From contig NC_052018.1 in the NCBI RefSeq assembly GCF_015832195.1, positions 59,457,666-59,521,665 of the forward strand: 64,000 bases of DNA. The letters run 5' to 3'. This stretch comes from Motacilla alba alba (Eukaryota; Chordata; Aves; Passeriformes; Motacillidae). The position numbers were made by a program, and so were the translations under genes. Positions 12,401-25,747 of the stretch are shown piece by piece (the stretch's first letter is position 1; every line of letters starts with the position of its first letter). Under the pieces are notes generated by a model. It made no database searches and was not told where the DNA came from. It worked only from the letters and a program-made list of their open reading frames with translations.

Positions 12401-15400
12401 CTCCCCTCACCTCCCTTCTCCCACCCACAGCTTTGCAGTGTTTTCTCTCCCCTCTAGCCCTCAGTTTCTCTTCCTTCATCAAATCTGATTTAAAACCTTC
12501 CTTCGAAAGTTAAAAACTCTTTTTGCAATATTTTGATTTAAATAGTTATGACAAAGGTTTTTAGCATTTTGTATGTACACCAACTAACTAAAACCAAGAA
12601 TGCTTACATTTGCACTGGTTTATACCTTCACAAATTCACATTCAAGCTGCTATCAGACAGATCATCTGTCAAACCTTTACATACCTCCCTTAACTGTGTC
12701 TTTAAGAACTTAGGATGTTTTTTTTCTATAGGCATCAGTTTCTTTCCACTATGCATCAGTGGTTGTTCAAAGATATTTATAAATTATAGGATTTTGTTAG
12801 AGCTGAATAATGCTTGAAACATTGAAAAACCAAAGGGAATAACATTATTTTTCTACTACATTTTTACAGTCAAAATAAAGGCTTATAAGAAACATAACAC
12901 TGAAATTGTAAAGAACAAATTATTCCTAAAATGACCAGAACTGCCTCTTTTTACATTCTTAAATAATAATGTATTGCAAAGAAACCAGCAAACTCATGTG
13001 ATCACCAGAAATAACCATGATAGATCTCTAGCTCAATTTTTCTTGAAAAGCAGCACATACCTTTCCAATTAAAAACTCACAAACATTGCCATGTATTTCC
13101 AGCATGTAAGACCACAGGGCAGCCCTTCTCTTCCATTCCCTGTCTCTTAAGGCACACCAGTATCAACCAGCAGACTTCCTGGTTGCATTAGCACAGCCAA
13201 TCCGCTGTGTCCCAACCTGAGCCCATCTGAAAAATATTTGTCTTTTGTCTTGCCAGTGTTGCACATGGGCCACAACAGCATAGACAAGACCTGTTGCAAA
13301 ATGAAACAGTTTTGGAAATGGCTTCTTCTTGCCTTCAGTGTCTCATGCACGTCTTTGGGCATCCTCTTGTAATATCCTTGAATACTGGAGAGTTTCCACT
13401 TACCAAAGTCTTCTTTATGACATGACCCATTACAGGAAGGGAATGGAGGCCTCTGGTATAACAAATTATACCCTCCAATTTCAAACACAGCAATGAAAAA
13501 AAAGCAAAATTTCAGTTTGTCCTTTACATACTCTCTCAGTGAATAAGCATTGTGTGTTATTCAAGGTTTTAATTGTTAACCAGTTGACTGTAAAATCCCA
13601 CCAGAACTGGCATATTTTTTCACTTTCTGAAGGATTACAAGATGGAAGTTCTAATATTTTTTAGTAGCCCCAGAGTAATCTTGAAGTTTTGTTGCCTTCA
13701 AGCAAGTACTTCTTTGGAGATGCATTGATTGTTTTCTCAAAAGAATTAATGTCAAACCATAACATGAATCTCTTTGGAGACTCTCATTATTTTTGTCAGA
13801 GTGCCCATACCAAAAATATCAACCCACGGACAGGCAGAAATTCCATCTGAGGAAAGCTGGCTGCCTGCTCCTGCAACAGTGTGGGGACTACAGGATGCTC
13901 AGAGCAAGCACCTCATGATGGACAAAAAGGTAGATTAGCCTGGCCTAAGATAACATGACCATGAAGTGTCATATGGCATACTGTCACCCCTGAAAAATCA
14001 TTGCAGAGCTACAAAAAGAGTAAGATAGAGGTAGATTAGAATTAGACTAGAGGTAGAATAAAGGGTAGCTAGAATACTGGAGAATACTATGCTGAGTCAC
14101 AAGGAGAGGAGGACAAGAAAAGTGGGATGCATCAGCACAGGAATGACAACCACCCTTGCTGCGACCTACTGGCACAAGATCAGAGGATGATGATGGAAGA
14201 AGAGAGATTTTTATTTCCAGTCTGACAGAGCAAGTCTGTTTTCTGATGTCCAAAGTGGGAGGTTTGATGTTTTGTAAGAAGCAGTTTCAGCATCACAAGG
14301 CACTTTTCTGCGCTTGTAGATTCAAAGGGAAGATGTGACTGGCCAGGATCAAAAGTGCAGTTCAGCCATGGCTGATAAGCATGTGCCTTGTGGCACCTGT
14401 CCTGTAAATAGGGGCTTTCACCTTTCAGAACACACCGTGGCTGAGGGACCACCTACAGCAGGGAGACATAGGACAGGACGTCTTCCTGTTTACTGTGGAA
14501 AAAAGGACAATGAAAATATGGAACTGAAGGTACCTATAAAATGCATTTTAGTCTGAACTTTGTGCTCTTTAAATAGACCAAGGAAGCCTTGACAGGTTAG
14601 TTCTATTAAGCCCACAAACCCTTAGAACAGGTTAGTTATAGCAATACAGTAACAGCAGTTTCACTAATTTTCTGATATTTCTTCCTTCCTTTGCTTTAAA
14701 ATCTCATCTCCAAGTCTTTCTTTTCCCTCGTTACCTAAAATTATCTTTGGTAAAATGTTTAAGTTAATTACTTTTCAGAAAGCGCAGATTGTTGTACTCT
14801 TTTTTCAGCTAGTTGAAGCTACATTAGATTCTAAATGCCTCTCACACAGTGCTTGACCTCCTCATTCCCAAGAAAATCCTTCCAGTTTTAGTGAAGGAGA
14901 GCCATTGTGCACAAAGCAGATGACTAGTACCGAGAATACTTGATTGTTTTCCAGCTTCTGCCATGTGCTTCTTGGGTGCTTTCCAAGAATTCATTTTACT
15001 TTGCTGTGCTCAGATCTCCACATATGAAATGGAAATAATATTATCCAACAGCATGATATCAGAACCAGATATCATTATTGCTAAACCAAACAAAACACTC
15101 ACCACTTGGTTTTGTGGTTTTAATGCCCTAAAAATAAACAAGAACTATATACCTCTTCCATCAGAAAATAAAACAAGTAAATGCACTTCATTCATAGCAT
15201 CATTTTCCCTCTTGGGGATAAGAATTACATTTAAAAACTCAGAGGAGTGAGAAATGTTATTTATCATGTAAGACTTCCTACATTCAGTGTAAGAAACCCA
15301 CACAGAAATGGCTTGATCACAGCAATCTTAGCACTGTGAGCAATCTTTACACAGACAAATGAAGTCCATAAGCAATCATCGTGCTTTGTTAGTGAATAGA

Positions 15401-16329
15401 GGCTCAGGGAATCTGATTCCATGGGGCATTCTGGAGAAAGAAAGCATCAAGACAGCAGATAAGAAAAAATTATAATTTCCCAGTGACACAAACCAAAGTC
15501 ATCAATGAAGACAATAATTGATAGAGATGATTTTAAAAAATATATGGTGTTTCCTGAAGAATTGGAGCCTCCTCAGTGACAGAAAAAAGCTGGTTGCCAT
15601 ATACTGTTTCATAGAATACATATACTACTGCTCGCTGTCCTCTTGTCCCAGGACAGCTAAAAAGTTCATGTTAGGAGCAGCATTCACTAAATATTTAGCT
15701 TTTTTTAGAATGGACTTTCATTTCACTGGTGATCAAGAATTTCCTTTATATGGGATAAATCTTCCGTCACTTTGGCTAATAAGAGAAGAGCAGTAAGTTT
15801 CACTTAGAATTAACGGGAAAAATAGCAGTGAAAATGAGAGGAAAAATGTTTCCATGAGAGCATAATGTGCAGCTTCCTGTAATAGACTGCTCTTTCAAAT
15901 CCAGCAGATGGTAGTGGATCTCTTCAGCTAACTAGGCTGCTAGACATGTAAAGATGGAGCACACCGACTCACAGAACTAATCACTGTATTCTTATAGACA
16001 TGCAGGAATGACACATTTCCTATAGACAACTGGACCATGATTTTACTGCCTGGGACAGCCGGACTTATCCCCCTAACTTTGCCTTTTCTGTGTGTGCAAT
16101 CCGCACACTCCAGGCCTTCTAGGGACTGGACTGCTGTGATTCTGCAGGTCCCATGGTCTCCTGGCAGAGGCGTAACTGCAAAAATGGGCTGTGGAGACGG
16201 CTTGGTTCAGAACTGCTCACAGCCCCGTCCAGAGCTCACAAGCTCCCCCCTTTCTGCTAACAGGTTAGAGTGCATGAGGGATGCACAGGGGAAACAGGAT
16301 TACGCGTTTAAAACAAAAAAAAACACAGA

Positions 16330-16555
16330 GTGAAGCGTGCAGGGCATCTGTCCGGGGCTCCGTTTGCCTGCCCTGCAGATTCAGGGAGCCCCTCGGGGCA
16401 CTGTTCGCACTCCAAATCCACGGTTTTTTTCCAGCACGGGAGGTCCCAGCGGGGCAGCCGCGGGCCAGCGCTGCCCCCCAGCGCCGGGAGCCCGCCTGCG
16501 CTCAGCCCCGGCCGCTGCCGGCTCCCAGACCGTGCACGCCTTTCATGGGGGCACT
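16330..16555. promoter_or_regulatory. Small isolated GC/CpG-rich patch
   Basis: A patch of about 225 bp is strongly GC-rich with clustered CpG (for example GCAGCCGCGGGCCAGCG and CCCCGGCCGCTGCC). It is flanked by AT-rich DNA, including an AT dinucleotide run just downstream. No known coding exon is recognisable in any frame. The plus frames that cross it are short and compositionally biased. It could be a minor promoter or a GC-rich exon of an unknown RNA. Confidence 0.35.
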
Positions 16556-18176
16556 AAGGATACAGAGAGGTCTAGATATATTCTATTATTATATCTATAT
16601 TAATACATATATCTATGTCATGTCACAGAACTATATGCATTCTATGAGTATGTCTACAGCAATATGTTTTTATTACACATATATATATACAGTCCCCTGT
16701 ACAAGTAAATATCACTCCCCTGTAAAAATAAACATTTATACTTGTCCACACAAAAGCACCTTAACACACAATGCATTTGTACTTTTTTTTTTGTTGTAGG
16801 TATCAGCACATTGGGTAAACAATACAGCAATTAAGGCATGAGGGTAGTGCTAGGTGTGATGAAGAAACACTGACAAGTCAAAGAATTCTCATATCTATAA
16901 CAAATTAAGGTTCTTGTGTGATGAAATGGTGCATCCCCATTTCATTTTCACAGCTGAATTTCATATCAGCAAGGAACATCTTGCTCTGTAAATACATGCT
17001 CTCTCCCTCTTCCCTCCCTTCTCCTAAGATTTTGTAATTATTTTTATTCCCAGCTTTCTATAAGATACAGATTGGCATTCTATACACAGCAAGAAAATCA
17101 TAATTAAAACTTGACACTGCCTTTAGCTAGGGGTTTGTGTTTCTGAGTCACATTTTCCTCTGCAAAACCCTTGTGAGAATTTTAAAGCACTCCTAAAACA
17201 CTCCCCAAAAACAATTGTAAGAGTTCTGCTGGGAACAGCAAAAGCACACTGAAAATGCCTCCTGCCGTTGGGGTCCATAGGCACTCTCCAGAAAAATCCC
17301 ATTAAGGATCATAACTGGATGTGACACTGCTGCCTTGGAGTGAGTATATGGGCACTGGTGTCACTGGTAGATTAACACCAGCTTAACACTGTATTCCATA
17401 TTGACCCTGACAACATTTACAGAGGTTGCCATCTTGCTCAGGCCATGGAGGAAAGTGCTTTGCCTTCTGCCCTTCCCCAGGTCACCTCCATCCTACTGTG
17501 CAGAATCCTACAGTGGCGAGTCATTACAACCATTTTCCAAAGACATGACCTAAAGTTAGGACTCACTTTCATTGTTTTGAATATAATCATTTTATGTTCT
17601 CCCCAGACAGGATTAACCAGAAATTTGCCATGTGTTGGCTGGGCTCCAGTGCCTCTGACACAACACTGCATCCCCACCAGCTCTGCAAAAGGACATAGTC
17701 TGCCAGGATTTTCCCTGAGCCTTCAGAAAGATCTCACACCAGATCTTAAGGATGACTCAGCAAACAATCCTTACCTCTCCTACATCCCCTCACAGAAGGG
17801 AAACTAATTCAGAGGCCTAAATTACAAAGACAAAAACCTCAGAAACCATGCAGTCATACAGCATCATGGAAAATCCAGACACTTGGAAAAAATGGAAGAG
17901 CTGCAAGAGAAGGAGCAGCGCAAGGAGTTAGCCAAGTCAGTGTGGAAAAGATAAGCTGCTTCAGGAAGAAGACAGTGTTCTCTGTGAGCAGACAGAGCAA
18001 ATTGTACTTTCCCTCTGATTTAATTAGGGCAAAGAACAACTTCAGGGATCCCTCAGACTTGCTTCTTTAATTAGGAGATTAAATAACAAAGTATATGGAC
18101 AACTGCTTTGATATCCTATAGTAATTTGGAGGTTCCTACATAGTGAATTGGACATGTAACATGGTGTGTGACACAT

Positions 18177-18200
18177 TATGTTTATTTTAAAATAAACATA
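18177..18200. repeat. Perfect 24-bp palindrome
   Basis: The half-site TATGTTTATTTT is followed at once by its exact reverse complement with no spacer. It is AT-rich and contains two opposed GTTTATTT words, close to forkhead-factor sites (GTAAACA-like). Confidence 0.9.
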
Positions 18201-21137
18201 TTGGGATTAGACCACTGTTACTATGTATGCACTTCCTAATGAACTTATTGATTTTGACTGTATTCCAAGATCTGGACCAGAACATCTGATGTTTTAAGTT
18301 TATCCAAATAAGTAAAAAAATGTCCTGGTTTATGTATTGCCCAAATACAATGAAAGAATTTTCCGAGTCAAGCTAAATATGCTGGTATACACTGTACCCT
18401 CACAAGGAACATGAGTCAACAGAAAAACTAGCTTTATTGCTTTTTTTATTGCTTTATTATTTAAGTGAAATAATCTCCTAGTATTTTCTTAGCTGTTTAG
18501 ACACATTGAGTTCTGTAATACAAAGCAAAAGCATTTTAAACTTTGAATGCTGCCTCTGTTACAGTAACAAACCAAAACCAACTTATCTAAAGCAGATTTT
18601 GCTATTAAAGGGCTGGAGTCTAGTCACACTAGAAACATAATGGCCTGCCACAGTTCAGTAAGACAATACCCTTATCCTTTGGACTTTCTTCAGTTAATTT
18701 TGGAAATCACTCTGCCATTCATAATGCAGCACTTTGTCTTCACATATCCATTTTCTGATACAGCCAGCAGTATTTAATACTTTTTGACACTCCATCAGTC
18801 TAGCAGCTGTTTTATTTTGGTTTTGATACTGCCTGTGGAAAATTCGACATTTTAAAGTAAAAAGAAAGAAGAAAAAGAGAGGAAACAAGTGCTGAACCAT
18901 GAGAGACTTTGCACTCATGTGAAGGCAGCTCCACCAGCATGGAAATAGATGGCCCAGCAGATGTGAAATCAAGGGAGGCTTTCCGGTGTTTGCTGAATCA
19001 TTTCTTCCTTTGTTATCGCTACAGGGCTTCCTGTCAGCAAGTCAATAGTGCATTCAGAACACAGCTAAAAGGCCAGATCCTATTCACTGAGGAGCCCCAA
19101 TTAGCCATGTGATGTCAAGGGACCTTTTTGCATCTAACACAGTAACATTGTATCAAAATAATGGTTATCTACTTCCAAAGTTGGAGGAGGGAAAACAAAC
19201 TGGAGCACACCCATGCATTGCTACTGGGGCCCATAACAGATTTCTACAGTGTGCATGTCAAGATTTGTTCTGTTCTCTCATTTTTCTCGATCAGATAAGC
19301 ATTATTCAGCAGGATTTTCTTGGTTTAATTTTAAAGAAACAGAACACAAGTTGCATGCAAGCCCTCTAAGAGAATAAATACAGAGTTTTTACTGAGACTG
19401 AGATGGACTGAATTTACAAGTGTAAAAGCCACCCTTTCTTTGGGGTCATCGGATGAGGAAACCCATATAACCAAGACTGAAAACCTATTCTGACCTCTTC
19501 TGTGTAAACTGCCTTAAGTGACCCTCAGTAGCACAGGCAGAAAAAGAGATGGGGAGACACTCTGGCTTAAGGGTTAGAGAAAAAATCAGGCAGGCATTAC
19601 ATAGTTTTCACTGGCAGCTGGACTTTGGCAAAAAAACCTCAACTATTGAGGGCTAACTAACTCAAGCAGCCACCTCTGCTCCTTACCCGAGCACTGGTCC
19701 CTACTCCAGGGCAGCCTAAAGCTTACGACACCAGAGGTCTGACTGCTGCACCCAACACTGTCCAGGGAGCAGCCTGATCCCCATAAGAGACCAAAGAAAA
19801 AGTGCAGATTTGTAACTAAGTGTTCAACTCCTGCTGCTCTTAGAAGGACTTTTGGTGACAGCTTACTCTCCATGAGAAAAAGAAACCAAACAAGACAACA
19901 AACCTGTCTATAAAAAATCCGCAGTGAAAAGAGAGTAACACTAGTTTTGCAAATTTCTATATACAAAGCTCAAACTCTACAAGGAGTGTGTCCATGTAAT
20001 TCATCATATAGCTGCAGCTCTGTTCCAAAAGGAGGTAACTGAAACAAGGACTGTATAGCTTCTCTTTTTAGTATGAAGATGATATTTGATAACTGAACTA
20101 TACCTGTATATTAACAGATATCAAGTTTTGCTTGAATTAAGCTAGTTTCCCTAAACTTCTCCTATGTTGTAATGAACTAGATACCTCTATAGAAATATTA
20201 ATAACTTTCTACATCACACTTTCATTATTTTCACAGAGATTTCAAATAAAAAGGACAAAACAACTCAAGACTCCAGGAAGTATCATCTCACAGGTAATAG
20301 AATTCAATAATATTCAGTTAGGTTAAAAACAATGCCACCTTTGAAAATAGGTCAATAATTCCATGTGAGATGCTATATTTTACATCAGAGAGAAATAGTT
20401 TTTCCCCGGTAATTTTTACTCCTCTTAACTTATAGGTTACTATAAATGTCAGGGCTTAAAGTTTCATTATGTACAACTCCAGACAGTCCCATCTCAGCTT
20501 TTAAAGATGACAGAACATGACAAGTACACAATGCACATAGACAGTTTGAGCAATGCAAACTACCAAAAAACCCTGAATCCTACAATAAAAGCCTACTCTA
20601 CTATATCAAGTCCCTATAGGAATCTAAATTGAAAGTACTAATCAGAATTTTTTTTTACTTGTCACACAAGCCATATACTGATTAAACTGTACAAGAGATA
20701 GCGCACTAAATAGCACAAGGGTTTTTTTCTTTTGCTACCTTGAATACAAATTCTTTCCCTAGACAATCTTAGTACTTCCCTTTCCTTGTTCATTTTTCTA
20801 ACAAGCTCAATTTTTGTAAGCCACTTCATTCATTTTTGTGAGTCTTTGAGAGAAAGCATCCACCTCAACCAGTGATGAGCAAGAAGCCCACATAACAGCA
20901 CAGCACAGAAGACTACCAATAATACAGTAGCTGTAGGCATTGCTGTCTTTTCTTTCTAAAAAAGACTTACAGACTAACATATATCTCAATACAGCCACAG
21001 CATGCTTTCCTCTGTCCCTGAACTAATTACACCTTTCAAGTAGAAAAGCTATATCTTTATAGGAGCATGCACACCAAAACCTCATAGCTACAAAACACCA
21101 GAATCAAGATTTTAATTTTTGGGGAAAGAGAAAAGAT

Positions 21138-21159
21138 ACAAACAAACAAACAAACAAAC
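21138..21159 (+). repeat. (ACAA)n microsatellite
   Basis: A run of about five ACAA units. Confidence 0.8.
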
Positions 21160-22376
21160 CTGCCTACCCCCACACTACAGCAAACAAAGCCTTCTAACCT
21201 CCTCACTTGAGATAATAAAAACCTTTTTTAATACCTTACCTTTTCAAATAAGTACACCACCCCATCTCAATAAACTACCTTAAGTAGGTTTCTGTCACCT
21301 GCATCTTATTCTCATCAAGAAGATTAAGTTAGATATTTAAGGTGGGTTTTTTCACACTACCACCTAGAAGACAAGCCAAGCCAAGATCAAGGTGGTTTAT
21401 GTACTTAATATTCTGTTTTGTTCTCTTTATAGTAAATTCAACTATGCTGTAAAATGTTCACTATATATTTTCATTACAATGAAAAAAGAGCTGCTATGTT
21501 AATTATTGTAGCATTCTAATCTAAATATGCTAATAGTTTGAAGTGTTTCAATTTTAAAGAACTTTTAAAGCATTGATACCTCTCTTACAAGCTCTTTTTG
21601 CTGTTACTGAATTTGTAATTTGCTTAACTAGTTTACCATCCAATACAAATACATAAACTCAAGAAAACAAGGGGATGTAAAATAGAAAACCAACCTAATT
21701 TTGCTCTTGTCTCTCTTCCAGTGATTGCAACTCCTTGGCAGGAAAAGCTGAACCTTGTGTCAAGCTGGAGTCTAAGAGTTGTGGCGTACAGTCTGCCACA
21801 CTAAGGTCAAGAAGCATTTAATATGCAGAGTTATAAACTAGTATGCCAAAAGATGCTCACTTGTGGCTTGGTAGTACTTTCTAAGGCTGGGATAAATAAT
21901 CAGGATGGAATTTTTTTTTCTTGATTTAAGTCTGCCTATGCTTATCACTCAAGGAGGTGTCTGACTGATATCACTGAAGTAATTCAAGTACCTCAGGTGT
22001 TTTCAGAGGTGCAGTTGTTGTTAGCAACTCATGTCTGAGGCAAGAAGAGTGCTGCATCTGCTCTGGGTGTCAAGGTAGTGAGTTAAGTGGATTTTTTTTC
22101 CTTGGTTCTCTTCTAAGAAGTAGCAGCAAGCATTTGTCTTCCATAGACACTGCTGTGCACATTAATTATGTAGAATGAAAAAAAGGGATTTTTTTTCTCA
22201 CGGGCACTTAGGCAGAGTATGATCTCCTCTCTTGTTTCTTGTGCCTAAAGAAGCTCTGACTCACGTTCACTTATTCTACCTTCTACTGAGGAAGTCTTTG
22301 TACTATTGTGATAGACTGAATGAAGAAAGATGTAGCTGAAGATGTACTCAAAAAGACAGGGAAAAAAGGCTACCTT

Positions 22377-22420
22377 ATTAAAGCTTTCAAATACAGGCAT
22401 TAAAGCTTTCAAATGCAAAA
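22377..22420 (+). repeat. Tandem duplication, 22-bp unit, two copies
   Basis: ATTAAAGCTTTCAAATRC is repeated at 22377 and 22399, with a few differences confined to the 3' part of the unit. It is a local tandem duplication without coding context. Confidence 0.85.
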
Positions 22421-22460
22421 GTAGTTCTGGAAAAGCTTTTCTCACATTTTTTAATTTTTC

Positions 22461-22478
22461 TTTTTTTTTTTTTTTTTT
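22461..22478 (+). repeat. T18 homopolymer
   Basis: Eighteen T in an already T-rich context (TTAATTTTTC precedes). Confidence 0.85.
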
Positions 22479-23360
22479 GTGTAAACTTTATTTATGGTTA
22501 TGTGGCTGTGTTGCAATTTTTCTGGCGTCTATCTCTCTAGAGCCAGGGTACTACAGCTCATCTGTTTGAATCAACCAGAGCACCCTCCCTGGTTTCCCAT
22601 ACCTCATCATGAAAACTGCTGTGTTCTAGGCTAAATCCCACTCCTTGTACAGTGGTCTGAATTTGCTAGTATTGGGTATTAATTTTCTTACCTCTTCCAG
22701 GAGATGCTTTTCAGGTAAGTGCTCAGGCTTTGCAAGTGAGCATTTTTAGGGAACTGCTCAATAAGAGAAAAGTAAAAAGGATGGACACCTTACAGAAACA
22801 GCGTGATCGTCCTGTAGTGTGTTCTTCACATCTAAGTTGTAGCTTCTGTTAAAACAACAACACTTTTATTCTTAATGCAATATTTGCTCCACACCTTAAT
22901 TTTGTCAGGCATTTTGCTCAGGAGGAAGAACTCTTCATTATGTTCCTTAGATATGGATGGATTAAATCCATCTCTTTTTCCCCATGTAACTATATGCCTC
23001 CTTGGAAAAACTGATGTAGTATTTCTCTTTTCCACAAAACCTAGCATTAACAGTATAGTTTAAAGTTAAGTAAGAACTTTTAACCTGGAAATGTAAGGTG
23101 TTACTTTATGGTTTTGAGAGTGATGTTTTTGGAGACGAAGTGCATTACTTGTAATGATAAAAAAACATGCACCACTCTTTCAAGATAATAGAATTTAGCC
23201 GTGTTAATAATAACTGCAAAATGCAAGCTATTTTTTTTCCTTTGCTTGGTGGAGTAAAGTTTACATAGAAGTGGTCTCTGAACAGAAATGATGCAGAATT
23301 AGTGATCTAAATATCATGATTTTTTTAAACGGGTTTGGTTTGTCTGTATTTAACTACAGT

Positions 23361-23402
23361 CTAATTAGTGTTAACTAATTAGCACTAGTGTTAACTAGTG
23401 CT
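23361..23402. repeat. Two tandem, overlapping perfect inverted repeats with the same GTTA centre
   Basis: First hairpin: arms CTAATTAGT (23361-23369) and ACTAATTAG (23374-23382) around GTTA. Second: arms AGCACTAGT (23381-23389) and ACTAGTGCT (23394-23402) around GTTA. Each has 9-bp perfect arms and a 4-base spacer, and they share two bases. The arms contain TAATTA homeodomain cores and GTTAACTA words. Confidence 0.9.
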
Positions 23403-24899
23403 TTCTGAAGTTGTTTTTCTTCTGTAGCGTTTTCTTCTTTCCACTTTTCTCCAGGTCTTCCTCAAATCTCAAAGCTCATATGTTGTGTAGGTATTAGAGA
23501 AAGAACAATATGTAATAAGTCACAGAAGATGAAAACTCAATACTAATTTCTTGGTAGGTAACTCTGTGTGAAGGATGGCACTGGAAACTTACCAAAATTT
23601 TAAGGACTACATCTAACTTGTGATAAAGAAACTGTGCACAATAGCATTTATTGTACCTTCCTTATTAGAGGAACAATTGCTGCTTGTTTTATTCTCACTA
23701 GCAACAGAAGCATGAAATTTAGCTTTGCCCATGACTGAATCCTTGTGTTCCAAGTCTAGCCAATCCTTTTTCAAATAGATTTGAAGAGAAATCCCAGGGA
23801 ATTGTCAACATCAGTTACAGTCTTGCAGTCTGATCCTATAATTGGATGCCACTTTGTTCCTTTTTGTAAAACTTCAGGGGATTGCTCAGATCCACCAACT
23901 CAGGCAGACAATTTGATGTTAGATTTCAGAATAATTACTGTACTGACTTATTAGGACCAGCTTTTTGTAATAAATGCTTTTTTATTTGTTTTGGGTTTTG
24001 TTTTTTTTTTTTTTTCCAGAGAGAATTCTAGTATAAGAATAGCATGTTGTGTTATTGTCCTTCTTTTTCTCTTTCAAAAGTTGATTCCACTATGAATGTA
24101 GGAATCAGGCTTATAGAAATTATGACCTACAGTAACCCAGCATGCTTAGAAGATCCAAATGCTATATATTACCTTTCTACTAGTTCACGATCATGTTACT
24201 GTTAACTTAATTATTTTGGGAGTATTTTTGGATAGGAGCATAGGCTTGTTTCCTTTTTGTTGTTGCCTGCCATAGCATTTGTTACTAAAGAGTCTTCTTT
24301 TATTTTGATTATTGTTGTCAGTTTTCTAGCATCAACTACAACTTGTTGAGTATTGAACATAGAGAGAACTGGAGTTTTGCTTTTTTTATTTTTTTTGTAC
24401 TTAGATCATCATTTGCCTCACTTTGAAGAGAGCCCACCAGGCAGAAATGACTAGTGCCAGGGTTCCCTTTATTAGAATTAGAGTTTTAATTACAGAATTG
24501 TCAGATCCATTAAGCAAATACAGGTGCTATAGCTGACAGACTTTATGCCTATGGTTATAATGCACTTTATTCATGTACAGCCTCAGCCTAGTTACATTGT
24601 ATTACCAATACACCCTACCTGATGCTAAATCAGTGGGTAGAGAATTGTATCTAGAAGTCTGAAAATTCACCAGTGCTTAAAACTAGGAGCTTTGAGAGGC
24701 CAAAAGTAAGACTGGAGTCCCTTCTGTGTGTTTTGTAAGAGGCATTTTCAAGGCTTTAGGTAGCTTGTGACTGAACATTTTTATTCAGAATGCAACAGAA
24801 ATTTAAAAAGAGAAAACTGAGTCACTAAATTGAGAAAAAGAATGAGTTTATAATGGCACTATTTACACTTTGTATAATTTCTCCATAAATGACTATGAG

Positions 24900-25170
24900 G
24901 AGATAGTGCAGGATATCTCTAGGAAAGGTGATTCACCGCTTGCATTTATTGCAGCAGAGCTCTGTATGAATGTGGTGATTGATGGGCAAAAGCTGAGCTC
25001 ACCAGTTATGGTCCTCAGTATGCAAAGCACACTGGGGGCAAGTACCTAAACTGAATAAAAATCAGCAAAAACTATAGCTGAAGTGCAAATCATATGCTAA
25101 TAATCTCGCTTTGGTTTTGATGTGGCATATATAATTAGCATAGCATAGCAGCATATGCAAGTAAAGGGAA
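24900..25170. promoter_or_regulatory. Candidate cis-regulatory element left of the LTR
   Basis: This non-coding stretch holds closely spaced POU/homeodomain-like words: CATATGCTAATAAT, ATAATTAGCATAGCATAG and CAGCATATGCAAG, with GAGCTCACC and ATTTATTGCAGC nearby. It lies just before the LTR and the orphan CpG island and could be an enhancer. Support is motif density only. Confidence 0.2.
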
Positions 25171-25377
25171 TATTTTATTAATATAGATTGTTAGCAGAAT
25201 AGTGGGGGTTTTTTGTTTGTTTTTTAAAATCACTTTCACCAGTGGGAAATGGTACAGGGAGATCAAAAGATTGGCTAATGAACCAGCTCCTCTTTTCAGG
25301 TGGGGTTGTTCTGAGAGTCTCCACTATCAGAATGACTCCCAGATGGGTTAAAAAGTCCTTTTTTTTCCCAGCCAAGG

Positions 25378-25747
25378 TGTTGAATAAGGAGTCAGGACTC
25401 TTCAGCTGCAGTTCTCAAGGCTGTTTATTTTTTCTTATCTCTTACATTCTTTTTCTGACCTGCCGAGATCTGTTCAGCAGGTCAGCCAGAGGCACACTGC
25501 CCGTCTCCCGGGCTGGTGTTGTCTTTTATACTAAAAACTACGTGTACTATATTTATACTTATGTTGCAATACCTGTCACCTATGTTAGACAGTCAGTCTC
25601 TACTCTAAACCAATCTAAAAGTGCCAACATCACCCAAATCATGGAGGCTAGAAGGAAGAAGGACAGGGCACACCCAAATCCCTCCATCTAGGGACCCCGA
25701 ACCTCCCTTCTAAAAATCAAAAAAATTCCACTTTTCACCCTGTGACA
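25378..25747 (-). mobile_element. Solo LTR of an avian endogenous retrovirus, minus orientation
   Basis: Read on the minus strand this 370-bp block begins TGTCACAGGG and ends TTCAACA, so it has the TG...CA ends of an LTR. In order it has a TATA box (complement at 25524-25530, TATAAAAGAC), a possible R region, and a polyadenylation signal AATAAA (complement at 25424-25429) about 95 bp after the TATA box. No primer-binding site follows the 3' end and no polypurine tract precedes the 5' end, so I call it solo. The flanks (CCAAGG and ACTACT) give no clear target-site duplication. The family is not identifiable by eye. The neighbouring CpG island starts within about 60 bp. Confidence 0.7.

Larger units (their letters stand above)
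6201..16329. other. Intergenic, no gene recognised
   Basis: About 10 kb of unique sequence with simple repeats (TTTA run, A23, C11 at 10138-10148). Nothing resembles an exon of the expected neighbours (CNKSR3, IPCEF1). ORFs are short and scattered. The block at 6740-7040 is somewhat GC-richer and, read on the minus strand, ends in AATAAAATACAAGC (around 6780-6795). That could be the 3' end of a non-coding transcript, but the support is a single hexamer. Confidence 0.55.
16556..25377. other. Intergenic, no gene recognised
   Basis: AT-rich unique sequence with an alternating AT run near 16673-16690, the palindromes and tandem repeat listed separately, T18 and a T15 run at 24001-24015. I see no transposon body, exon or RNA gene. 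Confidence 0.55.

Noticed and set aside
16281..16799. 172-codon plus-strand ORF
   Set aside because: It runs from a GC patch into AT-repeat sequence with an abrupt change of composition (YYYIYINTYIY). Not protein-like.
25178..25378. Internal retroviral sequence next to the LTR
   Set aside because: No primer-binding site follows the LTR end and the small ORFs there have no gag, pol or env features, so the LTR is called solo.
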